A DNA stretch of 64,000 bases from Wuchereria bancrofti. Lineage: Eukaryota; Nematoda; Chromadorea; Rhabditida; Onchocercidae. Shown one piece after another: positions 40,890 through 52,850 of this stretch; within the stretch, counting starts at the first letter, position 1, and every line of letters starts with the position of its first letter. A program made the translations under genes and the position numbers. The stretch is taken from the NCBI GenBank assembly GCA_005281725.1, contig SSBO01000012.1, positions 16,269,048 through 16,333,047 on the forward strand. The letters are read 5' to 3'. The notes under the pieces were generated by a model. The model made no database searches. It was not told the origin of the DNA and worked only from the letters and a program-made list of their open reading frames with translations.

Positions 40890-40902
40890 TTTGTTTTAGG
40901 TC
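40890..40902 (+). promoter_or_regulatory. Probable trans-splice acceptor of SF3A2
   Basis: TGTTTTAG is followed by GTC and then the ATG at 40903. No upstream coding exon is needed, so the site fits spliced-leader addition. Confidence 0.5.
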
Positions 40903-42749
40903 ATGGATTTTCAGAACCGTGCAGGTGGGAAAACTGGAGGTGGTGGAGTAGCATCATGGTCCGACGCAAATGTTGATCGACGCGAAAGGTTACGCCAGTT
41001 GGCGTTGGAGACAATCGATCTGCAAAAGGATCCGTATTTTATGAAAAATCATCTGGGTGGCTATGAATGCAAACTTTGCTTAACACTGCACAATAATGAG
41101 GGTAAGATATAACTATAGACTTTACGTGAAATATATAATTCTGCAGACGCATAAGCAAAACTAGTTAAACCATTGATCATCAGAAATAGTTCACTTTTCT
41201 TCAGACTTCATACTTTAATTGATATGTTCAGTTAAGTATAAAGTAATTAATTCCATCAGTATTTTAACATCTTTACTTTCGTGGGTCGTGACTTAGAAAT
41301 ACGTGAACCTTTTCTTTCGACCTTGGATAAGATATTTTCAGGAATTTTAATTAAATTTTGCTATACAATCTATGTTTGTAATAGTTTGAGTTTTTTGCGT
41401 TTCGATAGTAGCTTTAATTGAGGCACAGATCTTGGTTGTGGATTAATGTTCAGAATTTTAGGCTCATATTTAGCGCATACACAGGGCAAAAAACATCAGT
41501 CGAATTTAGCACGACGTGCTGCAAAAGAAGCAACCGATCAGCCTTACATGCCTTTACCACAACAGGTTAAAGTAGAACCAAAAAAATTTGTCAAAATTGG
41601 CAGACCTGGTTACAAGGTATATTATTTGCGTCACTTTTTGGTATAATACTTTTGCAACAGAATTGAAGTTAATTCAAGTTTACAGTTTCCATTTTCTAGG
41701 TAACAAAAGAACGAGATCCAGCAACGGGCCAGCAAGCTTTGCTATTTCAAATTGATTATCCCGAAATTGCTGAAAGTGTCACCCCTAGACATAGGTAGTT
41801 TTTATACACTCTCCATAAATAAATGAATATTCCTATATAATGCTGACTAATGCATAGTTATTTCTAATGTGTGAGAAATTTATTTTTTGAACATGCAGGT
41901 TTATGTCAGCTTACGAACAAAAAGTGCAGCCACCCGATAAACGGTGGCAGTACATTCTTTTTGCTGCTGAACCATACGAAACGATTGCTTTCAAGATACC
42001 ATCGAGAGAGGTAGACAAGGCGGAAGATAAGTTTTGGACTTTGTGGAATAAAGATACCAAACAAGTAAGTTATTGAATTTCTGGTAAACTGTTTCATACA
42101 GAGGAGCTATTCAAATGTGGTCAGTAATCCAGTTACCATTAGGCATCGAAATTCTTTAAATTCTGCAGGTATTAAAGCACTTGTGTGTTTGTACAGAACA
42201 GAATTATTTTCCAGTAATCTATTCTTTAAGGATTGAGGACATATGAATGGTCTTGAAAAGAACATTTAATGTCTTATTTCACTACAGAAATGGGTCAGGC
42301 AGATGTGAAACCGAAATAGAGTCACGACATAACGTTGATTGATTATATGAGCTCATTTTATGTTATTGAATTTAGCAGGGCTCAGAGAAAAAATGTTTGT
42401 GGTCAGCACTTTTTTCCTACTCTTCACTAGGAAAATATTAGCAAATCGAAATCTTCTATACTTATATACAAAGTAACGGAAGGAAAAAAGTGACAAAAGG
42501 TGTAAGATATATAACAGTAACAGTGATACGTAACAAGATACATGTGTGATACGTTTTGCTTATTCATTTAAGCTGATTATTGCGTTTTCATTGTTTAACG
42601 TTCGTTTTCAGTTTTTCATGCAGTTCGCATTTCGATTCGATCGAATGTCTCAGCACGACGAACCTCCACCACCTCCTCCCTCTGCAGCTGCCGCAATGAT
42701 ACGACCATCACCAGTACCACCACCTATGTTTCTACCTCCACCTTTTTAA
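40903..42749 (+). CDS. SF3A2: Splicing factor 3A subunit 2 (SF3a66/Prp11)
   Basis: Five exons: 40903-41101, 41462-41616, 41700-41794, 41899-42064 and 42612-42749, giving 250 aa. The SF3a complex is part of 17S U2 snRNP and helps U2 bind the branch site during spliceosome assembly in the nucleus. The opening MDFQNRAGGKTGGGGVAS is nearly invariant in this family. A U1-type C2H2 zinc finger follows (C56, C59, H72, H78) with HTQGKKHQ. Next comes the conserved core with FVKIGRPGYKVTKERDP, QIDYPEI and RWQYILFAAEPYETIAFK. The protein ends in a short proline-rich tail (DEPPPPPPS), much shorter than the long repeat tail of vertebrate SF3A2 but usual for invertebrates. The last exon lies between two copies of a duplicated non-coding segment. 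Confidence 0.96.
42171..42318 (+). repeat. Duplicated segment, copy 1 (SF3A2 intron 4)
   Basis: Roughly 147 bases starting ATTAAAGCACTTG, matching 42770-42919 with scattered mismatches and small indels. Shared words include GTACAGAACAGAATTATTTT and GGTCTTGAAAAGAACATTTA. Confidence 0.85.
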
Positions 42750-42769
42750 GTCTGAAACCTGCATGTTTT

Positions 42770-42919
42770 ATTAAAGCGCTTGTTCGTTTGTACAGAACAG
42801 AATTATTTTCCAGTGTTCTATTCTTAAGGATTGAGAACATATAAGTGGTCTTGAAAAGAACATTTAATGTTTTCTTTCACTACAGAAAGGAATGCGTCAG
42901 GCAGATGTGAAACTGAAAT
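42770..42919 (+). repeat. Duplicated segment, copy 2 (SF3A2 3' UTR)
   Basis: Begins 20 bases after the SF3A2 stop codon, in the same orientation as copy 1, from which it is offset by about 600 bases. Confidence 0.85.
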
Positions 42920-43885
42920 TGAAACGCTTGTTGCTATGCACTCGAATAACTGGAATAATTCCGATTTTTTTGAAAACTTGTACTAACCATGCAGTTTAAC
43001 AGAAATGCAGATTTCCTTGTTTGGAATAAAAGTTACTATGAATGATATTGGGCTTGTGATGTAGATTCGTTCTTTTCACTTCCGTATTATATCATGTTAA
43101 AATCGATTGTGAAAAGATAGGTCGATATTTGAATGCATAATGCCTCATGTTTAATAAAGGTCAGGTTGAAATGTGCCATTTAGGTGGGGAAGAAATAATG
43201 TTTATGCATGATGTTCCCATAACATGAATGTCTTTGTCGTGGTCTTTATTAGATCTATCTCTTTAGTCTGACCTTTTTTCATATATTGGCGTGTAACGGC
43301 TGTTTTCAATTTTAGGAGGCATCTCTGGAGTACCCTGTAATAATCACTGAAATGCCGTAAGGACGGGCCACAGTATCGTATTACGGATCTGACTGATTTC
43401 GGCAAGTAATCATTAATACTGATGTGTTGGTGCCGTTATCACTAGGATGTAGGACTTAGATGCGGAGAACAGTCAGTTGGAAAAATGTTCAATCGCATAC
43501 ACTCTCTTTTCTCCAATTGGGAAATTGTGATTGTCTTGTTTAATTACACTGAGAAGTTAGGTTCCTAACAGCAAGTTATTTGTTTTAATAAGTTAGTGTT
43601 AAATTTTGGCTTTTGGGTATTTTTATATCTCTACACTTTGTTATCGCTTACTATCAGAAGATGTGCACAAGAAGGTCCAAAAAGCTACATCTGTAATTGT
43701 TTGAATTATTCAGAAATATTTGTCAGTTTGCCTCATTGTTTTCCATCCGTCTATATCCCAATTTCCGTGTTACTTTACATTCATTTCAAGATATTTGTGT
43801 AGAATTTTGTTATCACATGCAATCAGATAGGAAACGAACTGTCATTTCGTTACTGTTTCAGCTGTTTCAGATTTAACGTTTTGAT
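42920..43885. other. Intergenic region between SF3A2 and the LAMP-like gene
   Basis: No gene recognised. AATAAA-like words near 43024 and 43152 could serve SF3A2 3' end formation. A lone acceptor GCTGTTTCAG ends at 43870, fifteen bases before the next ATG, and fits trans-splicing. Confidence 0.5.
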
Positions 43886-45513
43886 ATGACAGTGCGCATG
43901 GCATCAATGTTTTTCTTGGCATTCTTCGGTATGAGTTCATTTTTTTCTGATTTCTTATTTCTATCCGGATTCATATCTAAATGAAGTTAATGTAGCTTTT
44001 TGTGTTCATAGAAATATTTAAATTTTCCGGGATATTTTTTTCATTTGCAGTAGTGTATGTTCCAGTCGTTGCATGTGATCATTACTTTGTTAAAGACACG
44101 GACAATACATCATGCATCATTTTGGATTCAAACATTACTGGTGTTCTTCATTATACGAAGGTTTTCTTTAATTCTTAGTGTTTTCGACTGAAATTAAGTT
44201 CACATGCATTCATATATTGATATGAATTTGTAGTCTGACAATAGCACGGAGCAATTTAAATTCAACATCAGTGGGCGCGGAGATGGTTCATGCAAAGGAA
44301 CACAACACATTTACATAAGGTTTTCCTTGCATATGTTGCGCCGCTATAATAGCATTATGTTAATCATTTCAAGAGCAGAATTTATTAATGCTTAGGAGAT
44401 AGTATAGGTAAGCATTATTTTCCCTATTTCATTCGATCATCGAATTAATATGTCCTTGAATTTATTCTAACATCTATTCAAATAAACCTTCATTTTAACA
44501 TACGAAAATCTATATCGTTCCATAATTGTCACTTATTTAGCAATTTGATTGTCTAGTCTTATTTTTTTTCACTTATTTTTTCAGGATAGCAAGAATGTGA
44601 TTCTGTAGAGATGTTAGTATTTAAAAAAAAGAAAAAAAAAACCGTTTTGCAGTTTTAACAGTTCTGTTGGTTTGAAGAACTCAACTTTAGCAATTCATTT
44701 CAAACAAAAAGATGATTCATTCCTAATCAGTAATTTTACATTGGCAGTGTATTTCGAACAAAAATTGAACGCGACAGGTATGAATTTTCTTGCCGAACAA
44801 AAAGTTTAAGAATATCTCGGATAACTGTGCATTTAGGAAATATCTAGGAAGTTGGAGAGAAGGGAAATCTTCGAGAAATTGTTCACATTTGTGGTTCGAT
44901 ACATCGCATTACGTAGAAGTACGAATAAAGTGAATTACAAGCATTTAGTGGTAATCGATTTAAGAGCTTATTCTATATGCATCATATTTGTAGAATCACT
45001 TCATATGTATCTGATGGATAAAAATGCAGAGCTTGACGTGAGTGCCAGCAGTAACGGAGCATACAAATGTTCAGAAACAGTTCTTAGTTTCGAAGGAGGT
45101 TCTGCAGTAACTCTTCATAATGTACGGCTCACTGCATACGTTCATTTCAATACTACTGAGTTTCCAGAAAACCAAGGTATGTTAAAAAAAAAGGAATAAA
45201 TTTTTGGTTTCGCCTCTCAAACATCAAGCTTTCTCACAAATCAGTGATTGATTTATGTGTTTTTTCCATCGTTTTCTTCCCAGATTTTTCCAACGATGTT
45301 TGAGAGGTGAGAGTCAGAGAAGAAAAAATGATCGAGTAATTTTCTAATTGAGTAGCTGTTACAGAATACGATATTTGCCAGCTGGATGTTCGTACTTCCG
45401 ATTTAGTGCCTATAGTTGTTGGAGTATGTCTTGCGGCATTGGTGATCATTGTTTTAATTGCATATTTGGTTGGCCGAGCTCGAGCGAAACGTCAGGGTTA
45501 TGCATCAGTGTGA
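43886..45513 (+). CDS. lmp-1: LAMP-family lysosomal membrane glycoprotein
   Basis: Six exons: 43886-43928, 44051-44160, 44234-44319, 44653-44777, 44994-45176 and 45365-45513, giving 231 aa. A signal peptide ([19 protein letters not shown] region) leads into a lumenal domain with at least eight N-x-S/T sites (for example DNTSC, NITG, NSTE, NFTL, NTTE) and paired cysteines. One transmembrane helix follows ([20 protein letters not shown]). The 12-residue tail ends GYASV, a GY-x-x-hydrophobic lysosomal sorting signal as in LAMP/CD63 tails. Family members are abundant, heavily glycosylated proteins of the lysosome limiting membrane. Only one lumenal LAMP domain is present, half the size of vertebrate LAMP1/2, as in other nematode homologues. 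The symbol follows the C. elegans naming by resemblance. Confidence 0.88.
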
Positions 45514-46964
45514 ATTTCAAATCTTTCACCTTCATTCATGTATGTTATTTGTGACGATTTTTATTTTGTTAAATGTTTATTTAAACATTAGCCTTCAGTT
45601 TATTTATACAGAACTTAACATTCCAAACCCTGGAATCTTATCTGCAAATTTTTCTCTTATGTAAGTGTACTCTTTTTCCTGGCTATGAGATGCTATTCTT
45701 TCGCTTTTTTTTCTTTGCGATGTTGGAAAATATATTTCAATTTTTTTTTCTTCCTTGCAGTGTTGGAAATATATCTCAATTTTAATTTTAACGCATCAGT
45801 TTTGGGAAGTTGTAATCTTTTAAATGTTTTACTGTTGCCTTAATGATGAAGAATTTTTAATTAGATCCAAATTATATTCATAAAGCCATATATTCTGACA
45901 CACCTTTGCAACTGAATGCGTGGTCATGCAAAAGATTCTATTTTACCATATAATATTTTATGGTGTTCTGATACAAAAAATACGCTAAAATCAAATAAAA
46001 TGATGATCTTATCACGGAGTATAACTTTATTTTCTGGATTTTTATGAAGGTAATATTAGGTGATGAAGAAACCAAAACACGCTTATAGAGCATGAAGTCA
46101 ATTATCCCTGGACTGCTAACACTGGGAAGGGTGAAAAGTAGTGGCGGAAAGGTGATCTCCATATATTGCACCGTCAGATGTATCTTTTGCTTCACATTCA
46201 CTGATAATGGTATTGGGTGTTAGATGTTCCCTTCATCTGTTGTAACAGCAGAGTTCGACCACTGCTACCGTATACTTTTTGAAGTTTGGCACAGTGTCGT
46301 GTGCGAATCACAGATTGTTCAAAATCTCAAAAATTACGTATTATGTGTTTTTGTATTTTTATTAAAATTTTTTATAAGTTCATTATACCATAAGTATTGC
46401 AAGGCAGCTTACGGAACCTTTTCTACTTTTTCTGATTATCGCTGCAGTACTTTCGACTTGTGTACCCTGCACGCTTGAAAAATTTATTAAACAAGGAATG
46501 GGTCGTAATTGATTTACTGCCTATGGCACTTCGTCATTTGGTATGCAGTTGTTTTCAGTTAAAATGTGCGGTTCTGGCATTCTAGGACTGATATTAATTA
46601 TCAATTTTTTTGGTATTAAATATCATACGAGCTATAATTTTTAAATTTGAAACAGTCCTCAACAACAACTTCGAGTGCAATCATCAGCAAGGAGGTGTGT
46701 TTTGATATGGGCTGGCTTTGTTGCAGCTTATTTCTATTATTGTTAGGAGCTTAGCTGATGTTTTCATCAAAAAAAAAGAAATGTGCTAGGAGTGAATGAA
46801 AAAATCTAAGCAGAGTTCAAAAAATCTGTAATTACTCGTTACCTGTCGTATATTTTGTATATTTTTCTGTATTATTGTTAGGATTTCCGTGGTAACTTAT
46901 TCTGTAGGTTTTCAAAGTTTTTTGTTGTGATAAGCGATAATCAATCTACTCTCAATTTTTTAGG
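45514..46964. other. Intergenic region between the LAMP-like gene and PNPT1
   Basis: About 1.45 kb with no recognisable gene. It contains two near-identical words (TGTTGGAAAATATAT and TGTTGGAAATATAT) near 45721 and 45761. It ends in TTTTTTAG one base before the PNPT1 ATG, a probable trans-splice acceptor. Confidence 0.5.
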
Positions 46965-49900
46965 ATGCTGCCATGCAGAATACGAGCATTCAAAGCGTTT
47001 TTAAGGAAATGTCAGTTTTATTTATCACTGGATACAGTCAGGGTATTAGGAATCACGCAGATTGATGCATATGTAGGTGTTGATGAGCGAGACGTGATCC
47101 GTTTTGAAACTGGGCATATAGCCCGACTAGCTGATGGGGCTGTTGTTGTTTCGCAAGGCGATACTTCTGTAAGTTGGTTTTAAAATGAAGTGATGCGTCG
47201 CCCATGCGTCTTTTCAGGTATTGTGGCAGCTCTGGAATCGTCACTTTTTAAATACTACTTTTGTCATAACTTGTGAATTATAGTTGCTCATTAGATGTAT
47301 TTCACCGTCCATAGCATTTGGAATTGTTATCTAACGGATTAGACATGTATCCTTTGTCTTGTGTTCATTGCAAATTGTGGTGTCAAGTATAATCGGAATA
47401 AGATAAATTTACAAGGACTGCTCAGGTACTAGCTACCGTGGTCGGAAGACAGAGCTCAACTAGTGATACGGCAGATTTTATGCCCTTGACTGTCGATTTT
47501 CAACAGAGCGCATCTGCTGTTGGTCGTATTCCTATGAATTATTTGCGAAGAGAGTTGCAACGAAATGATGCTGACATTCTGGCATCCAGAATGATTGATC
47601 GGTCAATCAGGCCATTGTTTCCGAAAGATTATTCGGGTGAAACTCAGGTTGGAAATTTTTTCTATTTTTTTCTAAACTTTTATTTGACCTTTTATCTTTT
47701 TAGATAAGCTCATATGGCACATCATATTCATGATGACTGATCGATGCATTCTTTGTTATAGTGGAATTAAAATATATATATCTTAGTATTTTGGAAAACT
47801 AAATTTAATTTTCTAATTTTTACTATTATCATTTTTTAGAATTACACATGTGAAAAATATATGATTAGTTCATGAAACAATAAATTTTTACGTATTTCAG
47901 ATAATATGTAAACCTCTTGCAGTAGACGATGATGGAGATCCAGTAATGCTAGGGCTAAATGCAGCCTCGGCAGCTCTAACTCTATCGGATATACCGTGGG
48001 AAGGACCACTTGGAGCTGTCAGAGTAGCTCTTATTAACAATGAGGTATCTAAGAGTTCTTTCTGTTCAAACCATCTTTCAGTATATTTTACAGTTATTCC
48101 AAAATTGTAGTGATTTTGATTAAGAAATCGTTCAAACAATTCCAGGTTGTCGTCAATCCAAGTCGGATAAACATGAAAAGTTCTTCAGTGGATCTAGTTA
48201 TTGCTGGTTGTGATAATGGAAAACGAATACTGATGATCGATATGGATGGTTGCGAAATTGAGATGGAAAATTTTGCCGAGTGTATTAGAATTGGTCTTCA
48301 AGCCATTTCTCACTTAATTCAAGCTATTAATAAGGTGAAGGATTCGTGCGGTCGTCCAAAACGGCAGGTAACCCATTTTGTTAAAGATGTTTTTGCATAA
48401 CAATTGATTTTCTTTATTTTTCGTCATGTTACCTAATTTAATTTGGTGATAGAAGTATATTAACTTGGTTAGTACATCATAACTTTGCTGATGATCTGCT
48501 GCTATATATTGCAGTCAGTAACTAAAATAAATCTTGCGTATTCACATTATATCCGTCATCCATAGTCTCATTTCCTTTTCTGCTTTTTCTTTAATATTCA
48601 TGTAAGCTTGCATTCATTTTTATTAATTCTAGCATGTTCAATACTCGACTAGTTAAACACTTGGGACTGTTTATGGTCTCCGTTAATGATTGCATATTGC
48701 ACACTTATGTAATGTAATTTTTTTTATCACTCCCACATATTTATGGGAATTACGTTGTAGTCATTTCATCTGAGTGCTATTATACAAATGAATGGTAGCT
48801 AATAATAGCGTGCAAGTTTATTAGATGGCTATTAAATACAGTGAACAACGATAATAAATGTAGGCTTATGTACCAAATAGCATGTTCATGCTCTTCAATA
48901 AATATGTAAAGGAGATTACAAAATTTACCATAACCAGGTATGTGACATTTGTTTTCCTTCTTACTCCATATCTCTTTTTAGCAGCTTGAGGACTTTTGTT
49001 TTAGAATGGTAATGAAGAAATTGATACTGATTTGATAGCGTTAACGGAAGAAATGCATGTCTTATGCGGCGATCAATTATATCAGATTTTAACGAATGCC
49101 AAACATGATAAGCTATCACGAGATCAGGCTGTTTCTGAACTTGGTGATCATCTTCTTGAAAAATTCAAAGAAAGGAGTTCCCCGCATAAGCTTCGTCATA
49201 CTTTCAGAAATCTTCTCAAAAGATCATTGAGGTATCTATCTCAATTTTACCAAAAGAATGAACTCGTATTTATTTTACTTGTTTATATTTTGGATTGATT
49301 TGTAATTCTATGGAAGCATTTTTATTTTTGTTTATTTATATTTTGGATCGGCTTGTAGTTGTATAAACTTGAACAATGTCAATTCATTTTGTTTATAAAA
49401 CTGTAACTAAGGAAGTGCGTTTGCTTTGGAAAATTGTAATCCGCAATGTTGAACGAAAATTAGATCAAGGAAGAAATATAGGGTTTTGATGTAGGGAAAG
49501 TCCTTAGAAAGCTTAGTATACTTCAGAGTTCATTCTCTTGTTAAAAAATTTTTATGTGCATCGTTCTAAAATAATTCTGTAGGGAAGCGTTGTTCAAAAG
49601 TGGAAAGCGATGCGATGGACGGAAATTTGATGAACTTCGTCCGGTGAATATTAGAATGGATGTTCATAAAAATTTGCATGGATCAGCACTGTTTCAGCGC
49701 GGTCAGACCCAGGTTTATTTTCTATTTGTGAATGTTGGTTTGAAATCAGACGTGAAAGAAGAAGACCACGAGTGCTGTATTTAGACAGAAGTTATCTATA
49801 ATCTTTCAGCATGTTCAAATGCCATATCAAGTATATTTTTATGATGTTGATACGATTAGTACATGTATAGATTTTAGGTGTTTAGTACAGTGACGTTTGA

Positions 49901-51967
49901 TGCTCCATCGGCCGCATTTCAGCCAGATGCACTGTCACAACTACTTGGTGCCCAACAAAAAAAAATGTTCATGTTGCACTATCAGTTCCCGTCATTTGCC
50001 ACTACTGCTATTTCTTCCTCTGCACGAATTTCACGTAGAGAGCTAGGACATGGTGCTCTCGCTGAGAAAGCTCTAAAGAGGCTTATTCCAGAAGACTTTC
50101 CCTACTGCTTGAGGCTTGCCTGTGATGTTCGTCCGGGGTTTTTTTCTTAGAATTTTTGAAATGCCATTTTAAGCGTTTATACCTAGAAAATTAGTAATAG
50201 TCTTTTTTTTTTTTAATAAATTTCTATTTTTTGATTGGATGATATTAACAGATGATATTAAGTGAAATGCTAGAAAATAGTACTAATTTTAAGTGACTTC
50301 TCACCCAAAGTTAATCATTAACTTCAATTAGCAGTTATTTTTATTTATGCTGCATTTATGACATAAGTAAATTGCATAATAATTACATTTCAGGTCCTGG
50401 AATCAAATGGTTCATCTTCGATGGCATCAGTTTGTGCTGGTTGTTTGGCTCTTCTTGATGCTGGAGTACAAATAAAGGCACCGGCTGCCGGTATAGCAAT
50501 GGGTTTGATTATTAATGAAGAACGAGATGATTATCGTATTCTGACAGACATTAATGGTTTGGAAGATTTTGCTGGAGATATGGATTTCAAGATAGCAGGT
50601 AGGTTTTCATTCTTTGTGTACTTCCCTTTTTATGTAGAACTAATTTTTTGACTCACTAATTTAGTAGAAATAGAGATATCTTTAGAAACTTAGTTATCGT
50701 CAAGTGAATTTAAACATTAATGTAAAATTTATCGCCACACTTTCTTTGTTTTAAGGAACAGTGCGCGGTTATACGGCGATGCAGCTAGATTTGAAAGTGC
50801 CAGGCATAACGCCAGAATTGGTTACGGAATCCTTAAAACAAGCGAGGAATGGATTAGAACAGCTTCTGCAGCTAATGAAGAAGGCGCAACCTCTGTACCG
50901 AGACCAATTTAAAAGTACAGTCCCGGTTCATGAGACAATACCTGTTGAAATCTACAAACGCCACATTATATTTCGTAGTGGAGGCTATAATGCTAAGCTA
51001 ATCGAATCGGAAACCGGTGCTAAGGTTACTCTGTTTTACTGTAGCTAGGACTACTTCCCTACTATATTTTTATTGCAACATAATCAAAAGAAATATTTTA
51101 TATAGTCAAAAGTAATAAATATTTTGTACTCTCCTACTTAAAGCAAAATTAATTCTACGATAATCCATTAGTTTGATATAACCGCCGGGACATCATTAAT
51201 TTAAAATTTTTGTAGATAAGCATAGAGGATGATGCGAGCATATCTATCTTTGCCCCCAACAAAGTAAAGCTAGAAGAAGCGAAAATGATGCTAAACAAGT
51301 AAGTGGAGACTAAAACCTAAATTTATGTATGCAACATTTTTGATGTATACTAAAGCTCGTAGCCAGTGTTAGCAAGATTTATTCGACCAGTCTATTCATA
51401 TTGAATAATGGCGTGCTGGTAATGCTTCACAAGGGCATGAAACCGATCTTACTGAAATCTGTATAGAATTGATGCTTTTTAGAATGTTCGAGAACGAAAG
51501 CGAAATAGACCTAGTGTTCGGTGCAATGTACAAGGCGGAAATCACAGATCTATTGGATCATGGCGTGCTGGTAACGCTTCACAAGGGTATGAAACCGATC
51601 TTACTGAAAAACAGGTTTGTTAATGAACGAAGTTATTTTGAAATTATCTTCCGAATCCTTACAAAGGTATATTTTAATTTTTCGGCACCGTACTTCCCTT
51701 TTTTTGTATTTCCTTATAATTGAGAAATATGATTCCTGAAGGCAGGTCAAGTTTTTAAGGATATCAAATTTGATTGAAATTTTGCTTTCTTACAGCAATT
51801 TGGATGTGAGAAACGTAGCTCATGCTAGAGTGCTTGGTTTCAAGGTTGGTCAGAAAATAATTATTCAGTATCTGGGACGCGATCCATACACTGGGTATCA
51901 TAGGATATCAAGAAAAACGTTGCAGTCTGCATCTTTACCTGTTCAGAATGTACATCACGACACTTAG
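46965..51967 (+). CDS. PNPT1: Polyribonucleotide nucleotidyltransferase, mitochondrial (PNPase)
   Basis: Twelve exons: 46965-47168, 47426-47647, 47901-48044, 48146-48367, 49005-49231, 49583-49712, 49878-50126, 50394-50598, 50756-51024, 51216-51298, 51483-51614 and 51796-51967, giving 752 aa (human 783). PNPase degrades RNA 3' to 5' using phosphate and works in mitochondrial RNA turnover. A basic N-terminus fits mitochondrial import. Two RNase PH domains follow, about residues 30-230 and 345-565, with an all-helical linker between. The second holds the phosphate-binding SSS (473-475) and the catalytic block with [19 protein letters not shown] domain (about 590-650) has RSGG where GPGG is usual. 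An S1 domain (about 660-740) ends the protein. Exon 7 uses an unusual GTTCGT donor. An AATAAA lies 47 bases after the stop. Confidence 0.95.
51408..51457 (+). repeat. Partial copy of PNPT1 exon 11 inside intron 10
   Basis: Fifty bases starting ATGGCGTGCTGGTAATGC match 51560-51609, part of exon 11, with two T/C differences. In the exon frame they give one silent change and one Thr/Met change. The copy has no acceptor directly before it. Confidence 0.9.
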
Positions 51968-52014
51968 CTGCCTATTCGTGAAAGATTTTGGGCTCCAGAA
52001 TTGCCTGAGGATGC

Positions 52015-52020
52015 AATAAA
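52015..52020 (+). terminator. Probable poly(A) signal of PNPT1
   Basis: AATAAA about 47 bases after the stop codon, the expected spacing for a short nematode 3' UTR. Confidence 0.6.
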
Positions 52021-52850
52021 ATAATGTTCTGTAAAAGACTGAGATCAGTACTGGGAGTGTCCTGGTACCTTGACTACCATTTCATTTTTTTGTAATCACT
52101 AATTTTATCCGTATTTTAAAATGTGGATAAATTTTTCTTCTTGATGTTAATATCGTTATTTTCTACACAAGAATTCGTTGTTTTAAAGCTCTTCAAAACT
52201 GCTAACTAAAGTCACGTCACTGTGTCGTGCAAACTGAGTCAACTAGTAATGCAAATCGAGCAAAACATCTGAATGAAGCTCTTCAAAACTGCTAACTAAA
52301 GTCATGTCAATGTGGGACACGAAAGTGAACACTCGTGAACTGAGTCAGCTTAAAATTGTTCTTTTCCTTCCTTTTTTGTATGTTCACTTGGAAACAAGAG
52401 AAACTTCCATTTCTGCTATTGCTATTTAGGCCCAGCTACTGTAGAATCCTCAAAGTTACCAGACCTCGTTAATATGTCAGTCTTTGCCCGGACATTCGTT
52501 TCAGAATATCAATTTCCCGGAAGGAAGGGTCTGCAGACTTCATTTCCGTCCTGTACATCTGTAGACTTCAGTTCCGCCCTGGCAATTATTCGGTAAAATT
52601 TTAGCTAATAAGAAAATAACATGAATCACTCCAGAAGAGTGCTAGCAAGATGGTACCCAATGACTAGCAGCATCTTATGTGAGAAGTTTTCCACAACAAA
52701 ATCGTCCACTCCTCCCTGCAACTTGAAATTTCATGATGGTAATCTCAATGTGTCATAGGTTGAGCAACTCAACGTTGGCATGGTTTCAATAATATTACAC
52801 AGTTATTGTTTGGCGTATGTTGTTGCTACAGATAAACGTTTCAGTTTCAG
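52021..52850. other. Intergenic region with several short direct repeats
   Basis: A 39-base segment at 52186-52224 recurs at 52276-52314, offset 90, with a partly matching continuation. A second imperfect pair of 24 bases lies at 52530-52553 and 52558-52581. No gene seen. Confidence 0.6.

Larger units (their letters stand above)
39555..40902. other. Divergent intergenic region between DNAJC3 and SF3A2
   Basis: 1.35 kb between opposite start codons, a candidate two-way promoter region. It contains the perfect 47-base tandem duplication at 40036-40129. No coding sequence recognised. Confidence 0.5.
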
